This document shows positions 1 to 8,105 of a stretch of 64,000 bases of DNA, in pieces. A model generated the notes under the pieces. That model saw only the letters and a program-made list of their open reading frames with translations. It was not told where the DNA came from and did not search any database. The DNA comes from an uncultured Oscillospiraceae bacterium (GTDB lineage: Bacteria; Bacillota; Clostridia; Oscillospirales; Oscillospiraceae): the NCBI GenBank assembly GCA_947625355.1, contig CANQOA010000001.1, positions 109,795 through 173,794 of the forward strand. Reading direction: 5' to 3'. The first letter of the stretch is position 1. Each line of letters begins with the position of its first letter. A program made the position numbers and the translations under genes.

Positions 1-1301
1 CTCTCGCCGATGATGCCGCTGATGTTGTTGGGGTCCTGGGCCAGGGAGAGGATATAGCTGCGCAGATTGGCCATGGCGTTGGCGTCGCAGGCATAGTTGG
101 TGCCCACCACCTGCTGGATGGAGTCGCCGATGAAATAGAGGATGGGGCCGGACTCGTCGGACAGGGTGACGGAGACGGTGATCTCCTCGCCCTGGGGGGC
201 CACCTGTTCCGCCGAGGCGGTGATGGTGGTGACCTGCTGGACGAACTGGGCCGCGGTGTTCCCGCTGAGGGTCAGATAGCCGTCCTGGCCGTTGATGGTA
301 TAGCTGACGAACACGCCGATGACGGTGACGCCGCCCAGCTCGTTGAAGGCCGCCTGCTGGGCCAGGGCGATGTCCTCCCGCAGAGCGGTCAGCTGACCGC
401 CGGAGAAGGTGGGCAGCCGGCTCTCCGGCAGCACCGCCGTCTCGGGCAGCTGCTCCAGCCCGTTCAGCCAGTAGTACACCGTCCCGTAATCCTCCGACAC
501 GGTCACCGCCAGGCAAGGCCCGGCGAAGGAGAAGGTGTAATAGGACGCGTCGGGCAGGGAGAACACATAGTCGGTGGTCTGGGTCAGGTCGATATTCTGG
601 TCAGGGCTGGTCTCGATCCGGTCGATGCGGGCGTTGGCCAGCAGCTGGAACACCTGGTCCACAATGGCCGGGTCCTGGCTGGTCAGGGTGGCGCCGCCGT
701 TCATCCGCCGGCCCACGGAGACCGGCCGGTTATTGTAGTAATCATCGGCAAAGGCGCGCACGCCGGCGTCGAAATACAGGTCGAACAGGTCGTATCCCTC
801 GCTGTAGCCGGGGAAGGTGAGGGCCCAGAGGTTGTCCCCGCCGGAGACGGTATAGTTGGTGGAGGGCATTTTCAGGTCGGTCCCCGCGAAGGTGACGGAC
901 CAGGTGACGCCGTTTTCCATGGTGAAGATAAAGGTGGTCTCCCCGCCGATCGGGGCGCCCTCCGCCCGGCCGGTGACAGACATGGACCGCAGCGCGTCGC
1001 AGGCGGCGACGATGGACGCCCGGTCAAAGACGGGGGAGGCATAGCCCCGCTCGGGGGTATAGATGCTCAGGGCGATGGGGGTGTCGTCATAGTAGGACGT
1101 GGCAAAGCTGTCCCAGCCGATGAAGCTCATCAGCGGCCGCGTCTCGAACACGTCCTCCGCCGGCGCCGCGTCCTCCGGCACGGGGGTCTCCGTCCCGGCG
1201 ATCACCGGGTCGGTCCCCGGCATGATGGGCACGAAATGGCCGCAGGCAGCCAGCACCGCCAGCAGTCCCAGCGCCAGCAGCAGCCCCATGAGTCTCTTCA
1301 T
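1..1301 (-). CDS. Lipoprotein of unknown function, 3' end outside window
   Basis: The reading frame opens at an ATG (1299-1301) behind a GGAGACGTG ribosome site and runs off the left edge after about 433 codons, so the C terminus is missing. The first 20 residues form a lipoprotein signal ending in the lipobox LAAC, which predicts lipidation at Cys20 and anchoring outside the membrane. A Pro/Glu/Ala-rich linker follows, then a soluble region rich in Thr, Tyr and Asp that resembles no enzyme I recognise. It may be a Clostridia-specific surface protein. A 6S RNA candidate lies upstream on the same strand. Confidence 0.8.
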   Translation of the reverse strand, partial: MKRLMGLLLALGLLAVLAACGHFVPIMPGTDPVIAGTETPVPEDAAPAEDVFETRPLMSFIGWDSFATSYYDDTPIALSIYTPERGYASPVFDRASIVAACDALRSMSVTGRAEGAPIGGETTFIFTMENGVTWSVTFAGTDLKMPSTNYTVSGGDNLWALTFPGYSEGYDLFDLYFDAGVRAFADDYYNNRPVSVGRRMNGGATLTSQDPAIVDQVFQLLANARIDRIETSPDQNIDLTQTTDYVFSLPDASYYTFSFAGPCLAVTVSEDYGTVYYWLNGLEQLPETAVLPESRLPTFSGGQLTALREDIALAQQAAFNELGGVTVIGVFVSYTINGQDGYLTLSGNTAAQFVQQVTTITASAEQVAPQGEEITVSVTLSDESGPILYFIGDSIQQVVGTNYACDANAMANLRSYILSLAQDPNNISGIIGE

Positions 1302-1396
1302 ATGGTCACGTCTCCTTTTCGGGTCAACGGCAAGTTCCGATACGCTGTCAGTATAGCACGAGTTGTCCCGCCTGTCAAAACGCCCCGTTCCGAAGG

Positions 1397-1440
1397 GATA
1401 AACAAACGATCGCCGGAGCAAAGTCACCTTTGCTCCGGCG
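1397..1440 (-). terminator. Intrinsic terminator of the 6S RNA candidate
   Basis: A perfect 13-bp inverted repeat (1411-1423 with 1428-1440, four-base loop) is followed on the minus strand by a U-rich stretch (ATCGTTTGTTTATC). This orientation fits the end of the RNA transcribed from about 1570. Confidence 0.75.
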
Positions 1441-1570
1441 AGGCCCGCCCTGCCGTGGGGGCCAGATTTGTAACCTGCACAACTCGGCAGGTGGGTCGCC
1501 TCATGGCGGTTTCCGTGCTTCCAACATCCGGCATAGCCGGGAGGCCTGCGCTCCGCCGCCATATACGGCG
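1397..1570 (-). ncRNA. ssrS: 6S RNA candidate (RNA polymerase-binding regulatory RNA)
   Basis: The gap 1302-1641 has no convincing protein frame but does hold a self-contained minus-strand transcription unit: a TATTAT -10 box (1577-1582), about 170 nt of RNA, and a strong terminator. The RNA contains GGCGACCCACCUG, a short loop and CAGGUUACA (about 1467-1501). These match the conserved 3' half of E. coli 6S RNA, where GCGAC...CACCU pairs with AGGGUUACA. GC-rich 5' and 3' segments can pair to close a long rod, as expected for 6S RNA, which mimics an open promoter and sequesters housekeeping RNA polymerase. The assignment rests on remembered motif similarity; a covariance-model search would settle it. 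Confidence 0.68.
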
Positions 1571-1641
1571 TCCCTTATAATAGATGTGGGTCCAACCGGG
1601 CCCTTGAGACCACGAACAGGGCAGGTTTTATACGTTCATGT

Positions 1642-1935
1642 TCACTCGGCGGACGGCGCTTCGTCCTCTTCGGCAAAGACCTGCTCCATATAGTAGTCAT
1701 AGACCCGCTGGAGCTTATCCTCGTCGTCCACAGAGATGAACTGTTCCTCGCCGTTCTCCTCCACCACCTGCAGGATGATGAAGCCGTAATCAGGGTCGTC
1801 CTCGGCCATATCGGCGGGGAGAAAGACCATGTACTCATCGCCCTCGAATTCCAGGGTGCCCAGATGCTCCAGCTCGAATTCGTTGCCGTCGTCGTCCTCG
1901 ATGGTGATGTAACTCGCGCCAAATTCGCTTTCCAT
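1642..1935 (-). CDS. DUF1292 family protein
   Basis: This encodes a 97-residue acidic protein. I start it at the ATG at 1935 because GGAGGGGAC lies just upstream; a longer frame to 1992 has no ribosome site. The body has the alternating acidic and hydrophobic strands typical of the DUF1292/YrzB family (an EDDDGNEFELEHL segment near the N terminus, then EYMVFLPAD). The family is widespread in Firmicutes and its function is not established. The tail is rich in Glu and Asp. No membrane segment or signal is present, so it should be cytosolic. Confidence 0.85.
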   Translation of the reverse strand: MESEFGASYITIEDDDGNEFELEHLGTLEFEGDEYMVFLPADMAEDDPDYGFIILQVVEENGEEQFISVDDEDKLQRVYDYYMEQVFAEEDEAPSAE

Positions 1936-2019
1936 TGCCGTCCCCTCCTTGGGTGATGCCTCTATTGTATATGCTCCGGGGGAAGATTGCAAGAGGGAAA
2001 AAGGGGAATTTCCCCCGCC

Positions 2020-2337
2020 TCAGGAGCCATAGTCCTCCAGCAGCCGGATCACCCGGCCATAGTCCTCCGCGGCCACGCCGCCGTTCAGGGCGATCCGGTC
2101 GGACAGCGGCAGGTCCCTGACCCGGATGTCGGTGACAGTGACGGGCTCGTCCGCGTCCGGCGGGCAGAACACCCCTATGAACCCGTCCCAGGAGCGCAGC
2201 AGGTATCCGCTCCGGGCCTGGGCCGAGGCGGGCTCCGCCCGGGACAGCACCCCCAGGTCCGCCAGCACCGCCAGCAGGCTCATGGCCGCGAACACCGCCA
2301 GCAGCAGCGTCAAAACGATCTTCATCCGAAACTTCAA
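2020..2337 (-). CDS. BofC C-terminal-domain-like membrane-anchored protein
   Basis: I place the start at a TTG (2335-2337) that follows a GGGAGGAG ribosome site; the upstream ATG at 2385 has none. The 105-residue product begins KFRMKIVLTLLL, an N-terminal membrane anchor, followed by an extracytoplasmic domain. The pattern GYLLRSWDGFIGVF, a gap, DLPLSDRIALNGGV and RLLEDYGS at the C terminus matches the BofC C-terminal domain. In Bacillus, BofC restrains the SpoIVB sporulation protease. A sporulation role here is inferred from the domain only. Divergent from the penicillin-binding protein gene. Confidence 0.7.
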   Translation of the reverse strand: MKFRMKIVLTLLLAVFAAMSLLAVLADLGVLSRAEPASAQARSGYLLRSWDGFIGVFCPPDADEPVTVTDIRVRDLPLSDRIALNGGVAAEDYGRVIRLLEDYGS

Positions 2338-2427
2338 GGCCCTCAGCTCCTCCCGGACAGTATGCCCCGCCGCGGGGACCGTCATGCACGATTTAGGGAA
2401 CAGTTCATCTTTTCTTCACAATTGGGA

Positions 2428-2456
2428 TATACAATCGAGCCAAATGGTGCTATAAT
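2428..2456 (+). promoter_or_regulatory. Probable sigma-A-type promoter for the class A PBP
   Basis: A perfect TATAAT (2451-2456) lies 17 bp after TATACA (2428-2433, four of six matches to TTGACA). The transcript would start about 60 nt before the GTG start codon. Confidence 0.55.
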
Positions 2457-2522
2457 AATTATATCTATGCATACGTACCGACAGCGCAGAACAAGCGTCC
2501 CCTGGGAGACGGAGGAACATTT

Positions 2523-4940
2523 GTGAGTATATTCCGCAAAATCAGAGACAGTTTCCGGCGGCTCCGTGCCTGGCACAACAGCCGCAGGATGCGCCGTGCC
2601 CGCCGGGCGGTAGAGTCCGTGGCGGACACCGCCGCCGCCGGCATGGGCTTCACGCTGCGTCTGGGCGTGAAGATCGTCATCACGGCCCTGCTGGTGTTCA
2701 TCACCACCGGCATGATCCTGGCCTGCATCTTCGCGGTATACGTCAAGACCAGCCTGTCCGAGCGGCTGGACGTGACGCCCCAGGAGATCGCCACCAGCGA
2801 GTCCAGCCGCGTGCTGGCCGAGACCAGCCCCGGCAGCGGCCAGTGGGTGGAGATCGACACCCTCTACGCCAAGATCAACCGCATCTGGGTGGACTATGAG
2901 GATATGCCCATCGATCTGGAGCACGCCTGCGTGGCCATCGAGGACAAGCGCTTTTATCAGCACAAGGGCGTGGACTGGTGGCGCACCGTGGCCGCCTTCG
3001 GCAACATGTTTGTGAGCATGCGGGACAACTTCGGCGGCTCCACCATCACCCAGCAGCTGATCAAAAACCTGACCGGCCAGGACGAGGTCACCGTCCAGCG
3101 AAAGCTGCTGGAGATCTTCCAGGCCCTGGAGTATGAGAAAAAATACACCAAGCAGGAGATCATAGAGCTGTACCTCAACCAGATCTATCTGAGCGAGGGC
3201 TGCAACGGCGTGGGCACCGCCTCCCGGGTGTATTTCGGCAAGGAGGTCTGGGACCTAGACCTGGCCGAGTGCGCCAGCCTGATCGGCATCACCAACAATC
3301 CCTCCCTCTATGACCCCTACATCGGCCCGGAGAGCAAGGCCCGCAACAAGGCCCGTCAGGAGACCATCCTCTGGAATATGTACGATCAGGGGTACATCAC
3401 CTACGACGAATACGTCTCCGCCAAGAACGAGACCCTCCACTTCCAGCGCGCCGAGGGCGAGGAGCGGACCTTCACCCCCAACACCTACTATGTGGACTCG
3501 CTGGTGTACGACCTCATAGACGATTTTGCCGCCGCCCGCGGCATCAACCGGGACCTGGCCGAGAGCCTGGTCTACAACGGCGGCTACGACATCTACACCT
3601 GCATCGACCAGCGCATCCAGCAGATCGTGGACGACGTGTACCAGAACACCGGCAACCTCCCCAGGCCCTACCAGTCCCCCCCCGCGGGGGCCAAGTTCGC
3701 CTCCGCCATCGTGGTCATGGACCCCAAGACCGGCGCCGTTCTGGCCCTGGCCGGCAACGTGGGCAAAAAGACCGGCAGCTTCACCAGCAACTACGCCACC
3801 GAGTATAAGCGGCCCCCCGGGTCCTCCTTCAAGCCCGTTGCCGTTTACGGCCCGGCCTTCGACCTGGGCCTGATCACCCAGGACACCAAGGTCAACGACT
3901 CGCCCGATATCGTCCTGGCCGGCAAGCCGGACTGGTATCCCCGCAACGACTCCGGCGGCTACAGCGGCTGGATCACCATCCGCATCGGCGTGGCCCGGTC
4001 CCTGAACACCGTGGCGGCCCAAGTGCTGGATAAGCTGGGGCTGCAGGCATCCTGGGACTACCTGACCAACCGCTTCGGCTTCACGAGCCTGGTCCGGGAC
4101 GTGTGGGACGAGGCGTCCCAGCAGATCGTGTCGGACTATGTGTATCCGGCCCTGGCCCTGGGACAGCTCAGCTACGGCGTCACCCCCCTGGAGATGGCCC
4201 AGGCTTTCACCGCCTTCGACAATGACGGCGTCATGAGCTTCGGCCGGCTCTATTCCATGGTGACGGACCGGGAGGGCAACGTGGTGCTGGACAATCCCGT
4301 CCGGTCCCAGGTGGCCGTCAAGGCCAACACCGCCTGGAACATCACCGACATGCTCTGGGCCGCCGCCAACGGCGGTACGGGCTACTCCGCCAGCTTCTCC
4401 GGCCAGGCCGTGGCCGGCAAGACCGGCACCACCAGCAGCAACCGCGACCGGTATTTCACCGGCTATACCCCCTACTATATGGCCGCTGTCTGGACCGGAT
4501 ATGAGCGCAATGAGAGGATGTACTTCAACATCAACCCGGCCACCCAGATCTGGCAGATGGTCATGAGCCGCATCCACGCGGGCCTGCCCTATAAGAGCTT
4601 CCCCGTCCCCTCCCGGGGCTGGGCCACCAACATCTTCGGCGAAGAGGAGAGCCCCACGCCCGAACCCACCGGGACGCCCGTGCCCACCGAAACGCCCGAG
4701 CCGCCCCCCGGCGTCATGGAGACGCCGCCGGTGACCGTGCCGCCGTTCGTGCCGGCGACCGACCCGCCGATCGTGCCGGTGACTGATCCGCCGATCGTAC
4801 AGGTCACCGACCCGCCGATCGTGCCGGTGACCGAGCCGCCCATCGCGCCGGTGACCGAGCCGCCCGTGGTCACGGAACCGCCCGTCACACCGGTGCCCGA
4901 ACCGCCCTCCGGCGGGGAGGACCCGCCCCCCTTTGGCTGA
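2523..4940 (+). CDS. Class A penicillin-binding protein (PBP1A type)
   Basis: This 805-residue bifunctional peptidoglycan synthase polymerises lipid II and cross-links the stem peptides on the outer membrane face. It starts at GTG behind GGAGG. A basic cytoplasmic tail precedes one membrane segment (about 48-74). The GT51 glycosyltransferase domain shows IEDKRFYQHKGVDWW with catalytic Glu140 and GGSTITQQLIKN (171-182). The transpeptidase domain has all three motifs: SSFK (434-437), SLN (493-495) and KTGT (633-636). The last 90 or so residues form a Pro/Thr-rich tail with tandem eight-residue repeats, probably a flexible wall-spanning stalk. Confidence 0.95.
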   Translation: MSIFRKIRDSFRRLRAWHNSRRMRRARRAVESVADTAAAGMGFTLRLGVKIVITALLVFITTGMILACIFAVYVKTSLSERLDVTPQEIATSESSRVLAETSPGSGQWVEIDTLYAKINRIWVDYEDMPIDLEHACVAIEDKRFYQHKGVDWWRTVAAFGNMFVSMRDNFGGSTITQQLIKNLTGQDEVTVQRKLLEIFQALEYEKKYTKQEIIELYLNQIYLSEGCNGVGTASRVYFGKEVWDLDLAECASLIGITNNPSLYDPYIGPESKARNKARQETILWNMYDQGYITYDEYVSAKNETLHFQRAEGEERTFTPNTYYVDSLVYDLIDDFAAARGINRDLAESLVYNGGYDIYTCIDQRIQQIVDDVYQNTGNLPRPYQSPPAGAKFASAIVVMDPKTGAVLALAGNVGKKTGSFTSNYATEYKRPPGSSFKPVAVYGPAFDLGLITQDTKVNDSPDIVLAGKPDWYPRNDSGGYSGWITIRIGVARSLNTVAAQVLDKLGLQASWDYLTNRFGFTSLVRDVWDEASQQIVSDYVYPALALGQLSYGVTPLEMAQAFTAFDNDGVMSFGRLYSMVTDREGNVVLDNPVRSQVAVKANTAWNITDMLWAAANGGTGYSASFSGQAVAGKTGTTSSNRDRYFTGYTPYYMAAVWTGYERNERMYFNINPATQIWQMVMSRIHAGLPYKSFPVPSRGWATNIFGEEESPTPEPTGTPVPTETPEPPPGVMETPPVTVPPFVPATDPPIVPVTDPPIVQVTDPPIVPVTEPPIAPVTEPPVVTEPPVTPVPEPPSGGEDPPPFG
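4758..4877 (+). repeat. In-frame 24-bp tandem repeats in the PBP tail
   Basis: Five near-identical 24-bp units encode TDPPIVPV, TDPPIVQV, TDPPIVPV, TEPPIAPV and a degenerate TEPPVV unit. Unit length is a multiple of three, so copy-number change would keep the frame. Confidence 0.85.
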
Positions 4941-4953
4941 CAGAGAGATCGCG

Positions 4954-5002
4954 ATATCCGCTCGTCCTTCCGTCCTTTTGGAAGGATGGGCGGATATTTT
5001 TC
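4954..5002 (+). terminator. Terminator of the PBP gene
   Basis: A long stem (ATATCCGC...GCGGATAT, with a CCTTCC/GGAAGG inner arm) is followed by TTTTTCC, 14 nt after the PBP stop codon. Confidence 0.75.
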
Positions 5003-5022
5003 CAAAAACCTTCGCGGGCCTG

Positions 5023-5051
5023 TTGACAACCCGGAAACAACGTGTTACAAT
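5023..5051 (+). promoter_or_regulatory. Strong sigma-A promoter
   Basis: Exact TTGACA (5023-5028), a 17-bp spacer and TACAAT (5046-5051). It drives the small gene at 5082 and probably the wall hydrolase behind it. Confidence 0.8.
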
Positions 5052-5081
5052 TCAGTTACAATATCAACGGAGGCGTTACCC

Positions 5082-5375
5082 ATGGCAGAGAAGAAGACCG
5101 CAGCCCTGCAGTATAAGGGCCACCCCCTGCGTCGGAAGGATAACCTCATCTATTTCGGCAGCATGGCGGACAAATACATCATCATGCTCCAGATCCTGGA
5201 CACCAAGAAGATCAAGGACCTGGATGTGGCTACCCGCGTATCCGTGCAGCTGCAGCTGACCGATCCGGACCTGAAGAGCCGGGACCGGGTCGTGAAGAAG
5301 AGCGAAAAGGACAGCCTTTACGCGGCCATGGACGTGGCCAGCGTGTGGCTGGACCGGGCGCTCGCCACCCGTTGA
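5082..5375 (+). CDS. Conserved small protein of unknown function
   Basis: This encodes a 97-residue basic cytosolic protein starting at the ATG 5082 (ACGGAGG, correct spacing). It shows no signal, membrane segment or catalytic motif. The sequence contains LIYFGSMADKYIIMLQIL and a Lys-rich C-terminal half, consistent with a small alpha/beta fold. It sits directly behind a near-consensus promoter and one base ahead of the wall hydrolase, so the two are probably co-transcribed. I do not recognise a characterised family. Confidence 0.75.
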   Translation: MAEKKTAALQYKGHPLRRKDNLIYFGSMADKYIIMLQILDTKKIKDLDVATRVSVQLQLTDPDLKSRDRVVKKSEKDSLYAAMDVASVWLDRALATR

Positions 5376-5376
5376 T

Positions 5377-6732
5377 ATGCGCGGGCCAAGCAACGCGGCG
5401 CTGTTCCGCTGGAGCGTGATCCTGGTCATCCTGCTGTGCCTGACCGTCGCCGTGGGCGGGACCTCCGCCCGGGCGGACATCTGCGAGGGCGCCGGCACCG
5501 TGACCGCGTCGGCGCTGAATCTGCGCAGCGAACCCTCCACCTCCAGTTCGATCCTGACTACCCTGCCCCGCGGCGCCGTCGTGCTCATCACCGGGGACAC
5601 AGACGGGTGGTATAAGATCTGGTACCGGGGCGAGTCCGGCTATGTGAGCAAGAGCTACATCAGCTTCGCGCTCCAGGCGGACAGCGACTTCGGCACCGGC
5701 ACCGTCACCGGCTCCGGCGTGAACGTGCGCTCCGGACCCAGCACCGCCTATTCCGCGGTGGGCACGGCCAGCGAGGGAGATACCATGTCCGTCACCGGCG
5801 TGTCCGGCGGCTGGTTCAAGGTGCGCTACAAGGACGCCGACGCCTATCTTTACAGCGACTACATGTCCGTTTCCTGGCTCACCGGCGGCAGCACCGCCCC
5901 CGAGGCTCCGTCGCCGTCCCCCTCCGGGACCGCCGGGGTCATCACCGGCAACTACGTGCGCATGCGCTCCGGGCCCGGCACCGGCTATTCCGTCCTGGGT
6001 ACATACAACAGCGGCACCAAGATGACCATCACCGGCTCCTCCGGCGACTGGTATGCCGTCAGCTGCAACGGCCTTCAGGGCTATGTGTACAAGCAGTACC
6101 TCAGCCAGTCCGGCGTCACGGCCGACGTGGAGGAAATGGACGACGTCTCCGCCGTGACCACCACCGGGGTGAATCTGCGGGAGGGCCCCTCTACGGCCTA
6201 TGCCAGCAAGCGGCTCCTGGCCGCCGGCAGCTATGTCACCATCACCGGCAAGTCCGGCCAGTGGTACCGGGTCGATTACGGCGGCATCACCGGTTACATC
6301 TACCAGGACTATCTGTCCACCTCCTACAGCGACGATGACGGCCGGTCCCTGGCGCCCTCCACCGCGGGCGGGAAGATCGTGGCCGAGGCCAAGAAGTATC
6401 AGGGCGTGCGCTATGTCTACGGCGGCGCCAGCCCCTCCGGCTTCGACTGCTCCGGCTTCGTCTATTACGTGTACAAGCAGTGCGGCTATTCCATCACCCG
6501 CACCGCCACCTCCCAGAGCTACGACGGCGTGAAGGTGGCCCGGGGCGATATGGTCCCCGGCGACATCATCATCTTCCTCAACGGCGCGAAGAGCGCCATC
6601 GGCCATGCCGGCATCTATATCGGCAACGGCCAGTTCATCCACGCTTCCTCCGGCTCCGGACGGGTCGTCATCTCTTCCCTGTCCAGCAGCTACTACGACA
6701 CCCGGTTCTATACGGCCCGCCGGGTGGCGTGA
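5377..6732 (+). CDS. Secreted SH3b-repeat NlpC/P60 peptidoglycan endopeptidase
   Basis: The 451-residue precursor has a signal peptide (about 1-33). Four bacterial SH3 repeats follow (about 38-97, 107-167, 188-246, 257-316), each with an LNLR/VNVRSGPST-type opening, which bind the wall. A C-terminal NlpC/P60 domain carries catalytic Cys358 in FDCSGF, His410 in IGHAG and His422 in FIHAS. Such enzymes cut D-Glu-to-diamino-acid bonds in stem peptides. Four SH3 repeats is on the high side. It begins one base after the preceding stop and ends at a strong terminator. Confidence 0.92.
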   Translation: MRGPSNAALFRWSVILVILLCLTVAVGGTSARADICEGAGTVTASALNLRSEPSTSSSILTTLPRGAVVLITGDTDGWYKIWYRGESGYVSKSYISFALQADSDFGTGTVTGSGVNVRSGPSTAYSAVGTASEGDTMSVTGVSGGWFKVRYKDADAYLYSDYMSVSWLTGGSTAPEAPSPSPSGTAGVITGNYVRMRSGPGTGYSVLGTYNSGTKMTITGSSGDWYAVSCNGLQGYVYKQYLSQSGVTADVEEMDDVSAVTTTGVNLREGPSTAYASKRLLAAGSYVTITGKSGQWYRVDYGGITGYIYQDYLSTSYSDDDGRSLAPSTAGGKIVAEAKKYQGVRYVYGGASPSGFDCSGFVYYVYKQCGYSITRTATSQSYDGVKVARGDMVPGDIIIFLNGAKSAIGHAGIYIGNGQFIHASSGSGRVVISSLSSSYYDTRFYTARRVA

Positions 6733-6746
6733 AAAAACGACAAAAG

Positions 6747-6778
6747 AAAGCCCCGGAGAGCATGTCTCCGGGGCTTTT
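6747..6778. terminator. Bidirectional terminator
   Basis: The stem AAAGCCCCGGAGA/TCTCCGGGGCTTT has a T-run on the plus side and a T-rich tail on the minus side. It separates the convergent wall-hydrolase and DegV genes. Confidence 0.85.
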
Positions 6779-6794
6779 CGCGTCGTATTTCGGT

Positions 6795-7649
6795 CTACCG
6801 CCGGGGGCCGTAGAAGAACAGAGCCACGGTGCCGGGCCCCACGTGGGAGCCGGTGACGGGCTCGTAGCACACCGTCAGGATCTGGCCGGTGCAGCCGGCG
6901 GCCCGCAGCTTTTCCACCACCAGGGCCGTGTCCTTGGGGCTGTCGCAGTGGGCCAGGCCCACCGGGGCGGACAGGTCCGTGCAGAACTCCTTGTATTTGG
7001 CGGCCAGGGTGTCCAGGGAACGGCGCCGGCCCACGTTCATGTGCCGCAGCACGATGTGCCCCTCCGCGTCGCCGAAGAGCACCGGCTTGACGTTGAGCAT
7101 GTTGCCCACCACCGCCACGGCGCCATGCAGCCGCCCGCCGCGCCGCAGGTACTCCAGGTCCTCCACGGTGAATATCTGGTACATATGGTCGCTCCGCTCC
7201 CGCGCCGCGGCCACGGCCTCGTCAAAGGAGCCGCCCCTCTCCCGGACGTCGGCGGCGTACAGCGCCTCCAGCCCCTCGCCCAGAGAGGCGGCCCTGGTAT
7301 CGATCACCACGGCCCTCCGGCCGGGGTACTTCTCCTCCATCTCCGCCGCCACGGAGGTGGCCAGGCCCACCGTGCCGCTGATGCCGCTGGACATACCGAT
7401 ATAGACCAGATCCTCGCCCCGCTGCAGCACCGGCTCGAACATCTCCATGAACACCGCCGGGGACGGCATGGAGGTGCTGGTCTTGGCGCCCGCCCGCATG
7501 GCGGCGTAAAAGGCCGGACCGTCGAAGCCCTTGGATACGTCCAGCACCTCGCCGTCTATGGTGCAGCGGATGGGGATCACGCCGATGGAATACCGGTCCA
7601 CCAGCTCCTGGGGCAGATTGGCGGCCAGGTCCGTAAAGATCTGATACAT
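6795..7649 (-). CDS. DegV family fatty-acid-binding protein
   Basis: I start this 284-residue protein at the ATG 7649 because GCAGGAGGT precedes it; a frame from 7673 lacks one. DegV/FakB proteins bind a fatty acid and present it to a kinase (FakA) for phospholipid synthesis. The family signature is visible: TDLAANLPQEL at the N terminus, KTSTSMPSP around residue 58, SSGISGT around residue 88 and EYLRRGGRL in the middle. No fatty acid kinase gene lies in the window. Which fatty acid is bound, or whether this copy does so, cannot be read from the sequence. Confidence 0.9.
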   Translation of the reverse strand: MYQIFTDLAANLPQELVDRYSIGVIPIRCTIDGEVLDVSKGFDGPAFYAAMRAGAKTSTSMPSPAVFMEMFEPVLQRGEDLVYIGMSSGISGTVGLATSVAAEMEEKYPGRRAVVIDTRAASLGEGLEALYAADVRERGGSFDEAVAAARERSDHMYQIFTVEDLEYLRRGGRLHGAVAVVGNMLNVKPVLFGDAEGHIVLRHMNVGRRRSLDTLAAKYKEFCTDLSAPVGLAHCDSPKDTALVVEKLRAAGCTGQILTVCYEPVTGSHVGPGTVALFFYGPRR

Positions 7650-7679
7650 GGTGTACCTCCTGCGAGCTTTCATGTTTTC

Positions 7680-7708
7680 AGCATACCCCGGGAGCGGAAA
7701 AACCGCAA
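7680..7708 (-). promoter_or_regulatory. Probable promoter for the DegV gene
   Basis: On the minus strand TTGCGG and TATGCT are separated by 17 bp, about 30 bp upstream of the DegV start. Confidence 0.5.
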
Positions 7709-7805
7709 CCTCCTGTTCCGTCCCCCGGTCACCCCACCTGTAGAATGGCTCTCTCCGAATCGTAGAATCCCGCTGTTTGCAAGGCTTTGCGCGGTAGAAG
7801 AAAGG

Positions 7806-7833
7806 AAAGGCCCCTCCCGGAGGAGGGGCCTTT
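7806..7833 (-). terminator. Terminator of the csaB-S9-nfo operon
   Basis: The stem AAAGGCCCCTCC/GGAGGGGCCTTT is followed on the minus strand by TTTCCTTTCTTC, 15 nt after the stop of the last operon gene. Confidence 0.8.
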
Positions 7834-7847
7834 TGGCGGATCGGTCC

Positions 7848-8057
7848 TCAGCTCAACTGACTGGGGTCCATCCCCACCAGGGAGTCCACGTAGGAGCGCA
7901 TCTCCGCCCGGGACCGGATGCGGTGGGTCTTTTTCAGGACCTGCTCCCGCTGCTCCGGGCTCAGGCCGGAGAACACGTCCATGGCGTCCGGGTTCTGGGC
8001 CAGGGCCATGCCAAAGCCCATGGGGATGCCCGGTCCGTCCACAAAATTGTCCTTCAT
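7848..8057 (-). CDS. Small conserved protein of unknown function
   Basis: This 69-residue product has a Gly/Met-rich N terminus (PGIPMGFGMALAQ) and a helical C terminus (SPEQREQVLKKTHRIRS). It is the last gene of a four-gene minus-strand operon, 48 bp after nfo and just before the terminator. The ribosome site is weak, so the start is less certain. I recognise no functional family. Confidence 0.65.
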   Translation of the reverse strand: MKDNFVDGPGIPMGFGMALAQNPDAMDVFSGLSPEQREQVLKKTHRIRSRAEMRSYVDSLVGMDPSQLS

Positions 8058-8105
8058 CGTTTCATCACCGGCTATAGTCTTTCCGGCGAAGGGCGCAAGT
8101 ATGTA

